Shown here in pieces: positions 44,657-52,964 of a stretch of DNA of 64,000 nt. The notes below the pieces were generated by a model, which worked only from the letters and a program-made list of their open reading frames with translations, was not told the DNA's origin and did not search any database. Within the stretch, counting starts at the first letter, position 1; every line of letters starts with the position of its first letter. This DNA comes from Flavobacteriaceae bacterium (GTDB lineage: Bacteria; Bacteroidota; Bacteroidia; Flavobacteriales; Flavobacteriaceae). A program made the position numbers and the translations under genes. The stretch is from assembly GCA_003443635.1 (NCBI GenBank), contig CP031964.1, positions 3,256,321 through 3,320,320 of the forward strand. The letters run 5' to 3'.

Positions 44657-45637
44657 ATGTTTACTGGTTGGTCTCACAAAACTAAGCAATTCTTTTTTAC
44701 GCTTATTAAAGTAAGCATTGTAATTGGTGCATGCTATTTTATTTATCAAAAATTATATAATAATGAAGATTTAAGTTTTTATGATGTTAGTCAGTTTTTA
44801 ATTAGAAATGATATGTTTTCGCTTAAAAATGCTCTTTTTTTATTGATTTTAACTAGTTTTAATTGGTTTTTAGAGATTTTAAAATGGCAAAATTTAATCA
44901 CTTCTTTTAAGTTTATTTCGTTTTCTGAAGCATTTAAACAAACTTTAGCGGCTCATACTGCAGCTATTTTTACACCAAACCGAATAGGTGATTATGGTGT
45001 AAAAGCGATGTATTATAAACAATCACTCAGGAAACGCATATTATTACTTAATTTAATTGGGAGTTTAGCACAAATGGGAACGACTATTGTTTTTGGAATT
45101 GTAGGTTTATTATTATTTATTTCCAAATATGATATAGCAATTTCAAATCAAAACATTTTTATATGTATTAGCAGTATTATTGTAATTGGTATTTTGATGT
45201 TTTTTATTCGAAAATCACTTCAGGTTAAAGGCGTATTTTTATCTAAAATTATAACGTTTACAACATCTATAAAAAAAGCTATTCATTTAAAAAATGAGAT
45301 ACTATCCATATTTAGATATCTTATTTTTTCTTTTCAATATTATTATTTATTAATATTATTTGGAGTAGACATTACTTATTTTGAAGCTATGACTGTTATT
45401 AGTTCAATGTATTTGTTATCATCTATAATTCCTACTATTTTTATTTTTGATGCAGTTATAAAAGGGAGTGTTGCTTTATATCTGTTTAGTTTTTTAGGAG
45501 TTAATGAATTTATTATCTTGAGTATTACTACTTGTATGTGGCTATTAAATTTTGCTCTACCAACTGTTTTCGGAACCTTTTTTGTTTTGACCTTTAAGTC
45601 TACAAAGGTTTTTAACAAAGCTATTAATATAAAATAG
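44657..45637 (+). CDS. Flippase-like (lysylphosphatidylglycerol synthase TM-type) membrane protein
   Basis: This 326-residue polytopic protein has about eight hydrophobic helices. It resembles the UPF0104/AglD-type flippase-like family, with the TAAIFTPNRIGDYGVKAMYY segment (a conserved P-x-R-x-G-[DE] element) and SSMYLLSSIIPTIFIFDAVIKG. Members move lipid-linked intermediates or aid LPG synthesis. It precedes a GT2 glycosyltransferase by 6 bp on the same strand, so the two probably work together on a lipid-linked glycan. The substrate is unknown. Confidence 0.78.
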   Translation: MFTGWSHKTKQFFFTLIKVSIVIGACYFIYQKLYNNEDLSFYDVSQFLIRNDMFSLKNALFLLILTSFNWFLEILKWQNLITSFKFISFSEAFKQTLAAHTAAIFTPNRIGDYGVKAMYYKQSLRKRILLLNLIGSLAQMGTTIVFGIVGLLLFISKYDIAISNQNIFICISSIIVIGILMFFIRKSLQVKGVFLSKIITFTTSIKKAIHLKNEILSIFRYLIFSFQYYYLLILFGVDITYFEAMTVISSMYLLSSIIPTIFIFDAVIKGSVALYLFSFLGVNEFIILSITTCMWLLNFALPTVFGTFFVLTFKSTKVFNKAINIK

Positions 45638-45643
45638 TAAGCT

Positions 45644-46771
45644 ATGCTCTTTGTATTTTCAGGTGTTACTTTCTTCTATTTATTTCTAATTATAAGTTTA
45701 ATTGTTGGCTTTAATAAGGTAACTCCATTTACCACTAGTTCTTTTAATTCAAAAACTTATTTCTCTATAATTATTCCGTTTAGAAATGAGGCTGCAGTTT
45801 TACAAAATTTATTGGTTTCACTTAATCATTTACAATATCCTAAAGAGGATTTTGAAATTTTATTAATTAATGATAATTCTACTGACAATTCTGTCGAAAT
45901 TATTGAGCATTTTAAAAAAGAGAATCCCAAATTAAACATTACTATTTTAAAAAATAAAAGGCTTAGTAATGCTCCTAAAAAAGATGCTATTACTACGGCT
46001 GTTTCCATTGCAAAATACAGTTGGATTATTACTACAGATGCCGATTGTGAGTTTTCTTCACAATGGTTAAAAACCGTAGATAATTTTATACAGCAACAAT
46101 CTCCAAAAATGATTATTGCTCCTGTTATATATAATTCTAATAATTCATTTTTAAAATTATTTCAAGCTTTAGATTTTTTAAGTCTACAAAGTGCTACTAT
46201 TGGTAGTTTTGGACTTAAGCGTCCTTTTTTATGTAATGGTGCTAATTTTATTTATCAGAAAGAATTATTTACAAATCTTAATGGATTTGAAGGGAATACA
46301 AAAATTGCAAGTGGTGACGATATTTTTTTAATGGAAAAAGCAATTACTAAGCATCCTAACGATGTATTATATTTAAAATCTACAGATGCTATAGTAAGTA
46401 CAATACCTCAGCCTGATTTTAAATCTTTATTATATCAGCGTATGCGTTGGGCTGCAAAAACTTCGGCATATCATAATGTTTTTGGAAAACTTGTTGGATT
46501 ACTCATATTTTTAATGAATGGAGTTGTTATAATCGGTTTGTGTTTTTCTATTGTCGGGATCTTAAATTGGTTTATGCTTGCTTATATGCTTGCCATAAAA
46601 TTTATAATAGATTATATTTTCATCTATAAATCTGCAAAACTATTTAAGCAAATTCCTTATTTAATTGCCTACCCAATAAGTGCTATTTTGTATCCTTTTT
46701 TTAGTGTATTAGTGGTAATTCTGACTGTGTTTTTAGATTATAAATGGAAAGGGCGCTTCTTTAAAAAATGA
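45644..46771 (+). CDS. Family 2 glycosyltransferase, membrane-bound
   Basis: This 375-residue protein starts with a membrane helix, followed by a GT-A domain: FSIIIPFRNEAAVLQNLL, LLINDNSTDNS, TDADCEF (DxD-type metal site), and an acceptor-side segment with ASGDDIFLMEK. QRMRWAAK is the Q/RxxRW motif of processive GT2 enzymes. Three C-terminal helices follow. It transfers sugar from a nucleotide donor at the cytosolic face, possibly to a lipid carrier handled by the flippase-like neighbour. The product is unknown. The gene pair is conserved in many Flavobacteriaceae, to my recollection. Confidence 0.88.
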   Translation: MLFVFSGVTFFYLFLIISLIVGFNKVTPFTTSSFNSKTYFSIIIPFRNEAAVLQNLLVSLNHLQYPKEDFEILLINDNSTDNSVEIIEHFKKENPKLNITILKNKRLSNAPKKDAITTAVSIAKYSWIITTDADCEFSSQWLKTVDNFIQQQSPKMIIAPVIYNSNNSFLKLFQALDFLSLQSATIGSFGLKRPFLCNGANFIYQKELFTNLNGFEGNTKIASGDDIFLMEKAITKHPNDVLYLKSTDAIVSTIPQPDFKSLLYQRMRWAAKTSAYHNVFGKLVGLLIFLMNGVVIIGLCFSIVGILNWFMLAYMLAIKFIIDYIFIYKSAKLFKQIPYLIAYPISAILYPFFSVLVVILTVFLDYKWKGRFFKK

Positions 46772-46820
46772 AGTCTAGTTAATTTTTTATAATTTTACAT
46801 AGACCCAAAATCTATTTCTT

Positions 46821-47693
46821 ATGAAAAAGCACATTATTTTAATCGTATTTGCTGTATTTTCAATTAGCTTTTTATCTTCTCAAGAATATTATACTGTAAA
46901 TGGAAAAAGCTTAGAATTAAAAACTGAAGCTAAAGGTACTATTGACTTACTTTGGAATATTATAGATCGTCAATATCGTTATTTTGTTAGAAAAAATGAT
47001 ATCATTACCGAGTTAACAAATACAAAAGGAAATACTAAAAAATTTAAAGAAGAATACAAAGTTGTATTACAACAATTAAGTTCAGATCAAAATTTAGATA
47101 TAAGTAAAGTCAATTTTACTTTAACTAGCTTAAGGCGCTTTATAAATAAATATAATTTAGCAACTAATACTAGTTATTCTGCTATACGTAATGATACAAA
47201 GCTTAAAACACAACTTTTATTATTTGGTGGTATTACCAATAATGTTTTTGTTGTAAATCCTAGTAATGTAGTTACTCCTTTTTTTGGAGCAGAAATCGAA
47301 TTATTTACAGAGAATCGTTTCTCAAATCACGCAGCTTTTTTTAATGTTAGACATGTATTTGAACAAGATGATTTTGACTATTCCGAAACGCAATTGGCTT
47401 TAGGTTACCGTTATCGATTTATAAACACATCAAAATTTAATATTTATGGAAACGTAAATTTCCTTACTTATAGTTATGTCGACACAACTGTACAACTGGA
47501 AGAAAATATGTTTACAGAGCGTTTAAGTGATGGAAATATTGATTTCCCTTTTATTATTGGCTTAGGTGCAGATATAAAATTAAGCTCAAAGAGTTTTATA
47601 ACTTTAGCTTACAATGAGATTTTTGCTTTATTTGAAGAGAGTTCTGATAACTTTCCTATAGACTTTGCGATAGGTATAAAGTTTGCTCTATAG
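46821..47693 (+). CDS. Predicted outer-membrane beta-barrel protein, unknown family
   Basis: This 290-residue protein has a signal peptide (cleavage near FLSSQ). Residues 25-130 are helical and charged. From about 130 to the end there are alternating amphipathic strands typical of a small outer-membrane barrel: NVFVVNPSNVVTPFFGAEIEL, TQLALGYRYRF, FIIGLGADIKLSS, and a final FAIGIKFAL with a terminal Leu. Similar proteins are annotated as porin-family or hypothetical. It ends immediately adjacent to the convergent lipoprotein gene, with no spacer. Confidence 0.7.
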   Translation: MKKHIILIVFAVFSISFLSSQEYYTVNGKSLELKTEAKGTIDLLWNIIDRQYRYFVRKNDIITELTNTKGNTKKFKEEYKVVLQQLSSDQNLDISKVNFTLTSLRRFINKYNLATNTSYSAIRNDTKLKTQLLLFGGITNNVFVVNPSNVVTPFFGAEIELFTENRFSNHAAFFNVRHVFEQDDFDYSETQLALGYRYRFINTSKFNIYGNVNFLTYSYVDTTVQLEENMFTERLSDGNIDFPFIIGLGADIKLSSKSFITLAYNEIFALFEESSDNFPIDFAIGIKFAL

Positions 47694-48173
47694 TTAGTTT
47701 ACTTTAACTACTACTGGGAGTTTAAATTCTGTTTTTACTTCTTGACCTCTTTTTATGGCAGGGAGTATTTTGGGCAGGTCATTTAAACTATTTTCTAACA
47801 ATTTATTAATATTAGGGACTTGGGCTTTGGTTAAGCTATCACTTTGTATCTGTTGAATGCTAATTGCTCCTGTCTCAGAAATTAAAAATTTAATGAGAAT
47901 AGTATCGTTAATTGTTTCTGTTACCACAACTACTTTTTTATTCAAATAGGTTGTAATGTGTTTAGTAATTGTATTTTGAAAACATTGTTTTCTTTCAATT
48001 TTAGTTGAAGCAGAGCTGCAAGAAGAAAAATTTGGATATTCATCAACTTCGCTCCAATTAAAAGTCTTTAACTCTTCATTAATGATATCTTCGGGATACA
48101 CCTTTTTCTTATCGAAATAATCGCAAGATGATATGCACAAGAATATGAGAATAAGTTTTAGATACTTCATCAA
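47694..48173 (-). CDS. Lipoprotein with TonB C-terminal-like domain
   Basis: This 159-residue predicted lipoprotein has the signal LIFLCISSC. The rest matches the layout of the TonB-like tail of the nearby M56 protein (49386): an EVDEYPNF...C segment with KQCFQNTITKHITTYLNKK, then a 'FLISETGAISIQQIQS' strand pair and LPKILPAIKRGQEVKTEF. It may bind TonB-dependent or sensor partners. It lies 59 bp downstream of the TPR gene on the same strand and could be the last gene of that operon. The domain assignment is by pattern, not by search. Confidence 0.65.
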   Translation of the reverse strand: MMKYLKLILIFLCISSCDYFDKKKVYPEDIINEELKTFNWSEVDEYPNFSSCSSASTKIERKQCFQNTITKHITTYLNKKVVVVTETINDTILIKFLISETGAISIQQIQSDSLTKAQVPNINKLLENSLNDLPKILPAIKRGQEVKTEFKLPVVVKVN

Positions 48174-48232
48174 TTAAAACTAAAACTGAAAAGTAATTTT
48201 TTTGAGATCGAAAAACAAGTTTAGATCTGTTT

Positions 48233-49393
48233 TTAATCTTCTATCTTAAGAAACTTCTCTTCTTTTAATTTACTTAATTTACTCTGAGCAAAAGTTAAAT
48301 ATCTTGATTTGGGGAATTTTTTTATAAACTCTTCGTAAGCCTTAATTTTTGCATCAACATCTTCATAGTATACTTCTTTTAACAATACTAATCTAAAATA
48401 GGTGAAAGCGTTTCTAGGGTTTTCTTTAATTGCAATCTGCAAAACCTCAATGGCTTCTTTATATTTTTTCTGACTACTATATACCCCAGCCAATTTTAAG
48501 TACTCTCCATCCAAAGGTCTATCTAATATTTCTATTGCTGCTTTCATATATTTTTCAGCATTTTTATAATCATCTTCATTATTGTACAATAGTGCTTGTT
48601 GCTCGTAAGCTTGACCCAAAGCAAACATGTTTTCAGGACTTTTAGGATCTAGATTTAATGCTAAAACACCATACTCTATAGCTTTTTCAAAATTATAAAC
48701 CTTTATATAAATCTCTCTTAGTTTTTCGTAAACAAATAGTGTTCTTTCATCTAATTCTACTAGTTTTTCAAACCATTTTATAGATTTATGATAATCTTCT
48801 TTCCAATAAAAATTTTGTGCTTTTAAACTTATTAATTCTTTATTATTTGCATATGATTTTAGTCCAATATCAATAAAATCATCTACTGTTTTATGATGTC
48901 TTTTAATTAAATGATGCTTAGCAATTCTAAATATTGCTTTCTGATGTGTACTGTCTAAACGAAATGCTTTTAAAAACCGATCTTGAGTTGTAGAGTCTTT
49001 TAATTTCTCTAGAACCAAACCAAGTTCGTAATGGTAATTAGGATTGAGGCTATCTGTAACTACAAGCGTATAAAAAACATCCGAAGCTGCTTTATATTGT
49101 TTGATCTTGTTTAGCAGTTTAGCATATTCAAATTTAAATAATGTATTATCAGGATTTGCTTTAACACTATATTCATAATTTAATAAAGCTTTATCATAAT
49201 TTCCTAATGCGATATAGGCTTTTGCTATTTTATCATAAACATCTGCTTTATTCGTATGATCTTGATACGCTTCAATAGATTTTGAATAGTAACCTTTAGC
49301 ATACAAGTCGTTTCCAAGTTCTAAAGCCGAAGACTGAGCTTCGGCTTTATATAACGTAATTAATAATATAAAAAGTATTATGTATTTAATCAT
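48233..49393 (-). CDS. Periplasmic TPR protein
   Basis: This 386-residue protein has a signal peptide ending near YKAEAQ. Around nine tetratricopeptide repeats follow, with the A-x-x-x-Y/F-x-x-A-x-x-x-Y pattern clear in YDKIAKAYIALGNYDKALLN, YVLALNLDPKSPENMFALGQ-type and LAGVYSSQKKYKEAIEVLQI units. It should be a protein-interaction scaffold in the periplasm. It overlaps the M56-TonB gene by 8 bp and is thus translationally coupled to it. A role as partner of the sensor peptidase is inferred from that coupling. Confidence 0.85.
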   Translation of the reverse strand: MIKYIILFILLITLYKAEAQSSALELGNDLYAKGYYSKSIEAYQDHTNKADVYDKIAKAYIALGNYDKALLNYEYSVKANPDNTLFKFEYAKLLNKIKQYKAASDVFYTLVVTDSLNPNYHYELGLVLEKLKDSTTQDRFLKAFRLDSTHQKAIFRIAKHHLIKRHHKTVDDFIDIGLKSYANNKELISLKAQNFYWKEDYHKSIKWFEKLVELDERTLFVYEKLREIYIKVYNFEKAIEYGVLALNLDPKSPENMFALGQAYEQQALLYNNEDDYKNAEKYMKAAIEILDRPLDGEYLKLAGVYSSQKKYKEAIEVLQIAIKENPRNAFTYFRLVLLKEVYYEDVDAKIKAYEEFIKKFPKSRYLTFAQSKLSKLKEEKFLKIED

Positions 49394-50966
49394 GTATTTG
49401 AAAAATTATTGGTAAAGCATAAGGTACAATTACATTTTCACCTTGATGCTTACCTGGTTTCATTTTTGGTAACGACTCGATCACACGTTCTGCTTCTTCT
49501 TCAAGTTCTAGATGTGGTGCTCTTGATCTAATTTCTGTAATATTACCGTTTTCATCAATCTTAAAAAAGACATGAATCTTTTGCCTTCCAGATAACCCTA
49601 GTTTTTTTCCTAAATTAAGATTAAAATTTTTATTTACATGAGATGCTATTTTATTTGATAAACATTTTCGCTGAGCTTCTTTATCTAAACCTTCACATCC
49701 AGGAAAAACAGGAACTCTATCTATTTTTGCAAAAGGTACTTCATCTTCTTCATAAGACTCTGTTTCTAATTTTTCTTTAGAGTTTTCATTTTTAAAATCT
49801 GCAAATCCTAAATAATAAATCAACCCTTTATCTTCTTCTTTAAATCCTTCCAATTTATTATAACCATCAGGAACTTGTTCACTTGTATTATGTATTGTAT
49901 GACTTATTCTATCAGGGCTAATTGTAACCCATTTCACATAATTTGGGTTAGCTCTTAAAAAAACATTCATTTTTTCATCATTCTCTTTAAACGGTGCCAT
50001 TAATTCATCTATGTTATTACGGGATTCACTATTAATTAGAACTGAAAAATTAAGCTCACTAATAGTAGCCAGTATCTCCTCTTCTTCTAATACAGTTTCT
50101 TTTTCACAAGAAGTATATAATAACATTCCAAACACCATAGGGATTAGTAATGCGTATTTAAATTTTAAAATTTGGTTTGACTTTGTTTTACTTAACATGG
50201 TAATCCGGTTTTTAATTAATGATTGTTTAAAAAATGTATTTGTAAAAGAGAAGTTTTTTGTTTCAAAAACTTGAGATAATAAATTTTGATAATACTCTGC
50301 TTTACCTTGTAATTCTATTGCTTTTGCATCTGCAGTATATTCATGCAATGCTGTCATTTTTTTTTGATATAAATAAATTAAAGGGTTAAACCAGAATACA
50401 ATTCGTAATACTTCAAAAAACAACAAATCGAAAGTATGCTTGTGTTTTACATGAACTATTTCATGGTTTAGAATAGTAGATTTATCCTCTGTTTTAATAA
50501 ACTCTCCTAAAAATATGTAATGAAAAAACGAAAATGCAGCATTACTATTTATAAGTTTTACAATTAGTAAATCCCCTTTCCATTGTGTCGGATTTTTATA
50601 AACTAAAAACAACAATCTAACAAGTTTATATATAAAGATTACTGCTGTGATCACTATTCCTACATAAAATAACAGTTCCCAACTAAAAGTGAATCCAGTT
50701 GTAGTGTTATTTACATTTGATAGTGGACCTGTAAGTTCTATAGACTGCTCTCCTAAAAGCACTTCAGGTAGTGCGATAACAAATTGTTCTGGAATTACAG
50801 ATTTAAAACTATCTACTTTTATAAACGGAAGGATTATAGATAAAGCAGCAGTAGACAATAAATACACCCTGTTCCAATTAAAAAAAGTTTCTTTTTTCAA
50901 GAACACATCATACACTATCAAGAAAAATAATTGAAATGCGATGGTTTGTAATATATAATGCAACAT
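49386..50966 (-). CDS. M56 sensor metallopeptidase fused to a TonB-like C-terminal domain
   Basis: This 526-residue membrane protein has helices at about residues 2-20, 34-50 and 95-115, and a fourth near 275-292 (LIPMVFGMLLYTSC). The zinc site is HEIVH, with ALHEYTADAKA downstream. After about residue 400 comes a TonB C-terminal-type module (VPVFPGCEGLD; RKCLSNKIASHVNKNF; FFKIDENGNITEIRSRAPH), a fusion common in this phylum. It pairs with the BlaI-like repressor 2 bp upstream. It is clearly more distant from the two M56 copies at 9.8 and 14.2 kb than those are from each other. Confidence 0.9.
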   Translation of the reverse strand: MLHYILQTIAFQLFFLIVYDVFLKKETFFNWNRVYLLSTAALSIILPFIKVDSFKSVIPEQFVIALPEVLLGEQSIELTGPLSNVNNTTTGFTFSWELLFYVGIVITAVIFIYKLVRLLFLVYKNPTQWKGDLLIVKLINSNAAFSFFHYIFLGEFIKTEDKSTILNHEIVHVKHKHTFDLLFFEVLRIVFWFNPLIYLYQKKMTALHEYTADAKAIELQGKAEYYQNLLSQVFETKNFSFTNTFFKQSLIKNRITMLSKTKSNQILKFKYALLIPMVFGMLLYTSCEKETVLEEEEILATISELNFSVLINSESRNNIDELMAPFKENDEKMNVFLRANPNYVKWVTISPDRISHTIHNTSEQVPDGYNKLEGFKEEDKGLIYYLGFADFKNENSKEKLETESYEEDEVPFAKIDRVPVFPGCEGLDKEAQRKCLSNKIASHVNKNFNLNLGKKLGLSGRQKIHVFFKIDENGNITEIRSRAPHLELEEEAERVIESLPKMKPGKHQGENVIVPYALPIIFQIHD

Positions 50967-50968
50967 AA

Positions 50969-51340
50969 CTATTCTTTTTTATTGATTTCTTTTAAAATAG
51001 ATTCTAACTCATTTAAACTAATATCATTTTTCTTAGCAAAAAAAGACACCATACTTTTAAATGAACCTTGAAAATAGTTATCTACCAATTTGTTGATTGA
51101 CTGATTACTATATTCTTGTTTTTGTATCACAGGAAAATATATATGTCCTTTTCCTTGTTTTTCGTAATCCACAAACCCCTTACTCTCTAATATGCGTACA
51201 ATAGTGGATACTGTATTATAGGCAGGTTTAGGTTCTGGAAATTCAGATATAATTGCTTTTACATTGGCTTTTTTTAGTTGCCATAAAATTTGCATAATAT
51301 CCTCTTCTGCTTTAGTTAATTGCTTCATATTATTTCCCAA
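50969..51340 (-). CDS. BlaI/MecI-family repressor, second copy
   Basis: The protein has 123 residues from 51340, or 119 from the ATG at 51328 (MKQLTKAEEDIMQILW), which matches the family start better. The recognition helix region is PAYNTVSTIVRILESKGFVDYE. It belongs with the M56-TonB gene that follows after 2 bp, in the order repressor-sensor-TPR. The intergenic region upstream contains three inverted repeats, any of which may be its operator; none has the TACA/TGTA core seen at 9362. Confidence 0.93.
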   Translation of the reverse strand: MGNNMKQLTKAEEDIMQILWQLKKANVKAIISEFPEPKPAYNTVSTIVRILESKGFVDYEKQGKGHIYFPVIQKQEYSNQSINKLVDNYFQGSFKSMVSFFAKKNDISLNELESILKEINKKE

Positions 51341-51380
51341 TTAGATTGGTAATATTTTTAGTTAAACATCTATTTATGAG

Positions 51381-51402
51381 ATACTGAAACAAGTTCAGTA
51401 TA
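51381..51402. repeat. Inverted repeat 1 upstream of blaI-like gene
   Basis: Arms ATACTGAA / TTCAGTAT are separated by ACAAG or a similar few-base spacer. It lies 41 bp from the repressor start codon and is the best operator candidate of the three repeats. Confidence 0.55.
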
Positions 51403-51430
51403 GCAAAATGAATCGTAATTCATTTTGCTA
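51401..51430. repeat. Inverted repeat 2, 12-bp perfect arms
   Basis: The arms are TAGCAAAATGAA and TTCATTTTGCTA around TCGTAA. It abuts repeat 1, sharing two bases, and lies in a divergent region where a terminator would not be expected. Confidence 0.7.
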
Positions 51431-51434
51431 ATAT

Positions 51435-51468
51435 AACTAAATAATTAGTTTAAACTAATTATTTAGTT
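51435..51468. repeat. Perfect 34-bp palindrome
   Basis: The 17-base arm AACTAAATAATTAGTTT is followed directly by its exact reverse complement, with no spacer; the centre is at 51451.5. It lies 51 bp before the DUF456 gene. It could be a regulator site or a cruciform-forming element. Confidence 0.75.
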
Positions 51469-51518
51469 TAAAAATGTAACATTTAACATTTCTATGCGTC
51501 CAACAATTAAATTCTAAA

Positions 51519-52016
51519 ATGGATATCCTCTTAATTTTTGTGGCAGCTTTATTTATGATTCTTGGTATCATAGGAAGCTTTTTACCAATTCTTCCTGGGC
51601 CTATAACCAGTTGGGTAGGGTTACTTATACTTCATTTTACAGAAGCTATTCCAATGAATTGGACTTTTCTTGGTATTACTTTGGTTATAGCTATTATTAT
51701 ATGGATTCTGGATTATATTATCCCAGCCATGGGTACCAAAAAATTTGGTGGCTCCAAATACGGTATGATTGGTACTTCTGTAGGTTTAGTTGTAGGTTTA
51801 CTATCTCCAATTCCTGGAGGTATTATTATAGGTCCATTTTTTGGTGCATTTGCTGGAGAGCTAATTAATAAAGCTGATTCTCAAAAAGCTTTAAAAGCAG
51901 CATTTGGTTCTTTTCTAGGGTTTTTAACATCTACACTATTAAAGTTTATTACAGCGCTAATTTATTTAGGTTTATTTATTGGAAAAGTAAGTGATTACAG
52001 TGGGGTAATTTTTTAA
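51519..52016 (+). CDS. DUF456 membrane protein
   Basis: This 165-residue protein is dominated by hydrophobic helices. DUF456 features are visible: LGIIGSFLPILPGPITSWVG at the N-terminus, IPAMGTKKFGGSKYGMIGT, the glycine-rich PIPGGIIIGPFFGAFAGEL, and a final KFITALIYL. The family is widespread with no established function. It is divergent from the BlaI/M56 operon and monocistronic, so it may share the inverted-repeat region with that operon. Confidence 0.85.
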   Translation: MDILLIFVAALFMILGIIGSFLPILPGPITSWVGLLILHFTEAIPMNWTFLGITLVIAIIIWILDYIIPAMGTKKFGGSKYGMIGTSVGLVVGLLSPIPGGIIIGPFFGAFAGELINKADSQKALKAAFGSFLGFLTSTLLKFITALIYLGLFIGKVSDYSGVIF

Positions 52017-52258
52017 AAAGTAAAGCCCTACAACTTTACATTATGCGCTTATGCTTAGTTATAGGACCTTAGAATGAATTGCTATTAATTCAACAATTAA
52101 ATTAGAGGGATTAATTAATTTACTGTTGATGTTATAACAAATATAACTTTACAAATTGATTTTCTTTTGCGGTTATAACTCCAAATTGGTAAGGTAAAAC
52201 CGTACTTTTTAGGTTTTACTACTATTTCGAGAAGTTTTAAAATTTAAAGTTTAACGTA

Positions 52259-52290
52259 TTTAAATAAGAAAAGTATGTCTTTTATTTAAA
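52259..52290. terminator. Possible convergent terminator
   Basis: Arms TTTAAATAA / TTATTTAAA close a loop with further A/T pairing. It overlaps the response-regulator stop codon. It is AT-only and therefore weak. The rest of 52017-52285 shows a second small dyad (GTAAAACC / GGTTTTAC, 52195-52220) and no gene. Confidence 0.4.
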
Positions 52291-52957
52291 TAAAGCCCTT
52301 CTCTTTAGCCTCTTTTAACAAGGTTTCGTCCTTGCCATCTTCAATAGAGAACAATAATTTAAGCTGTTTTTTTCGTTTTTCTATACCACTCATAGACAAA
52401 CCTACATGGTTTGTTAAACTCTTTGTTTTTATACCCTGAGACAACAAGTACAATATTTTCCTGCTAATATCATCCAGTTGTATATTGGTCGTTACAGAAG
52501 CTCTTAAAAAGTTAATTACTGTAACACTATAATAAGGTGGCTTTGTTTGGATTTGCTGAAAAGCATCAGCCAATTCACGAGAGGTTAAGTCACTCTTAAT
52601 TAAAAAGCCTTCAGGGTTAATTTCTTTTATAATATTGTGTACTCGATACGATTCATTAAACATCGTAAGGATTATAATTTTTGCTTTTGGTAAATACTGT
52701 CTTGCTATTTTAGCAAGGTCAATACCAGAAGTTATTAATCCGTCTTTAGATGGAGGCAAGCTAATATCGAAGAAAATCATATCGTAAGGGATAGAACCTC
52801 CTGAGCTTTTAATCATTTCGTTAGCCAAGTCACAATTAGTAGCAATATCTATTTGCAATTCCTGATCTGCTGCCTTTGTTGCTTGTAATGTATTTTTATA
52901 GCCTTCAATGATCATAGGGTGATCATCGACCATTAATATTTTTAATTTTTGTGCCAT
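52286..52957 (-). CDS. NarL/FixJ-type response regulator
   Basis: This 223-residue protein has a receiver domain: acidic pair in MVDDHPMIIEGY, phospho-acceptor Asp in MIFFDISLP, Thr/Ser in IILTMFNES and Lys in GFLIKSD. Its C-terminal HTH is LuxR-like but shortened: SRKILYLLSQGIKTKSLTNHVGLS, followed by GIEKRKKQLK, where the usual VxxHxxxIYxKL is diverged. It lies 7 bp downstream of the sensor kinase gene and is its partner. Targets are not evident. Confidence 0.88.
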   Translation of the reverse strand: MAQKLKILMVDDHPMIIEGYKNTLQATKAADQELQIDIATNCDLANEMIKSSGGSIPYDMIFFDISLPPSKDGLITSGIDLAKIARQYLPKAKIIILTMFNESYRVHNIIKEINPEGFLIKSDLTSRELADAFQQIQTKPPYYSVTVINFLRASVTTNIQLDDISRKILYLLSQGIKTKSLTNHVGLSMSGIEKRKKQLKLLFSIEDGKDETLLKEAKEKGFI

Positions 52958-52964
52958 TAAGTTA

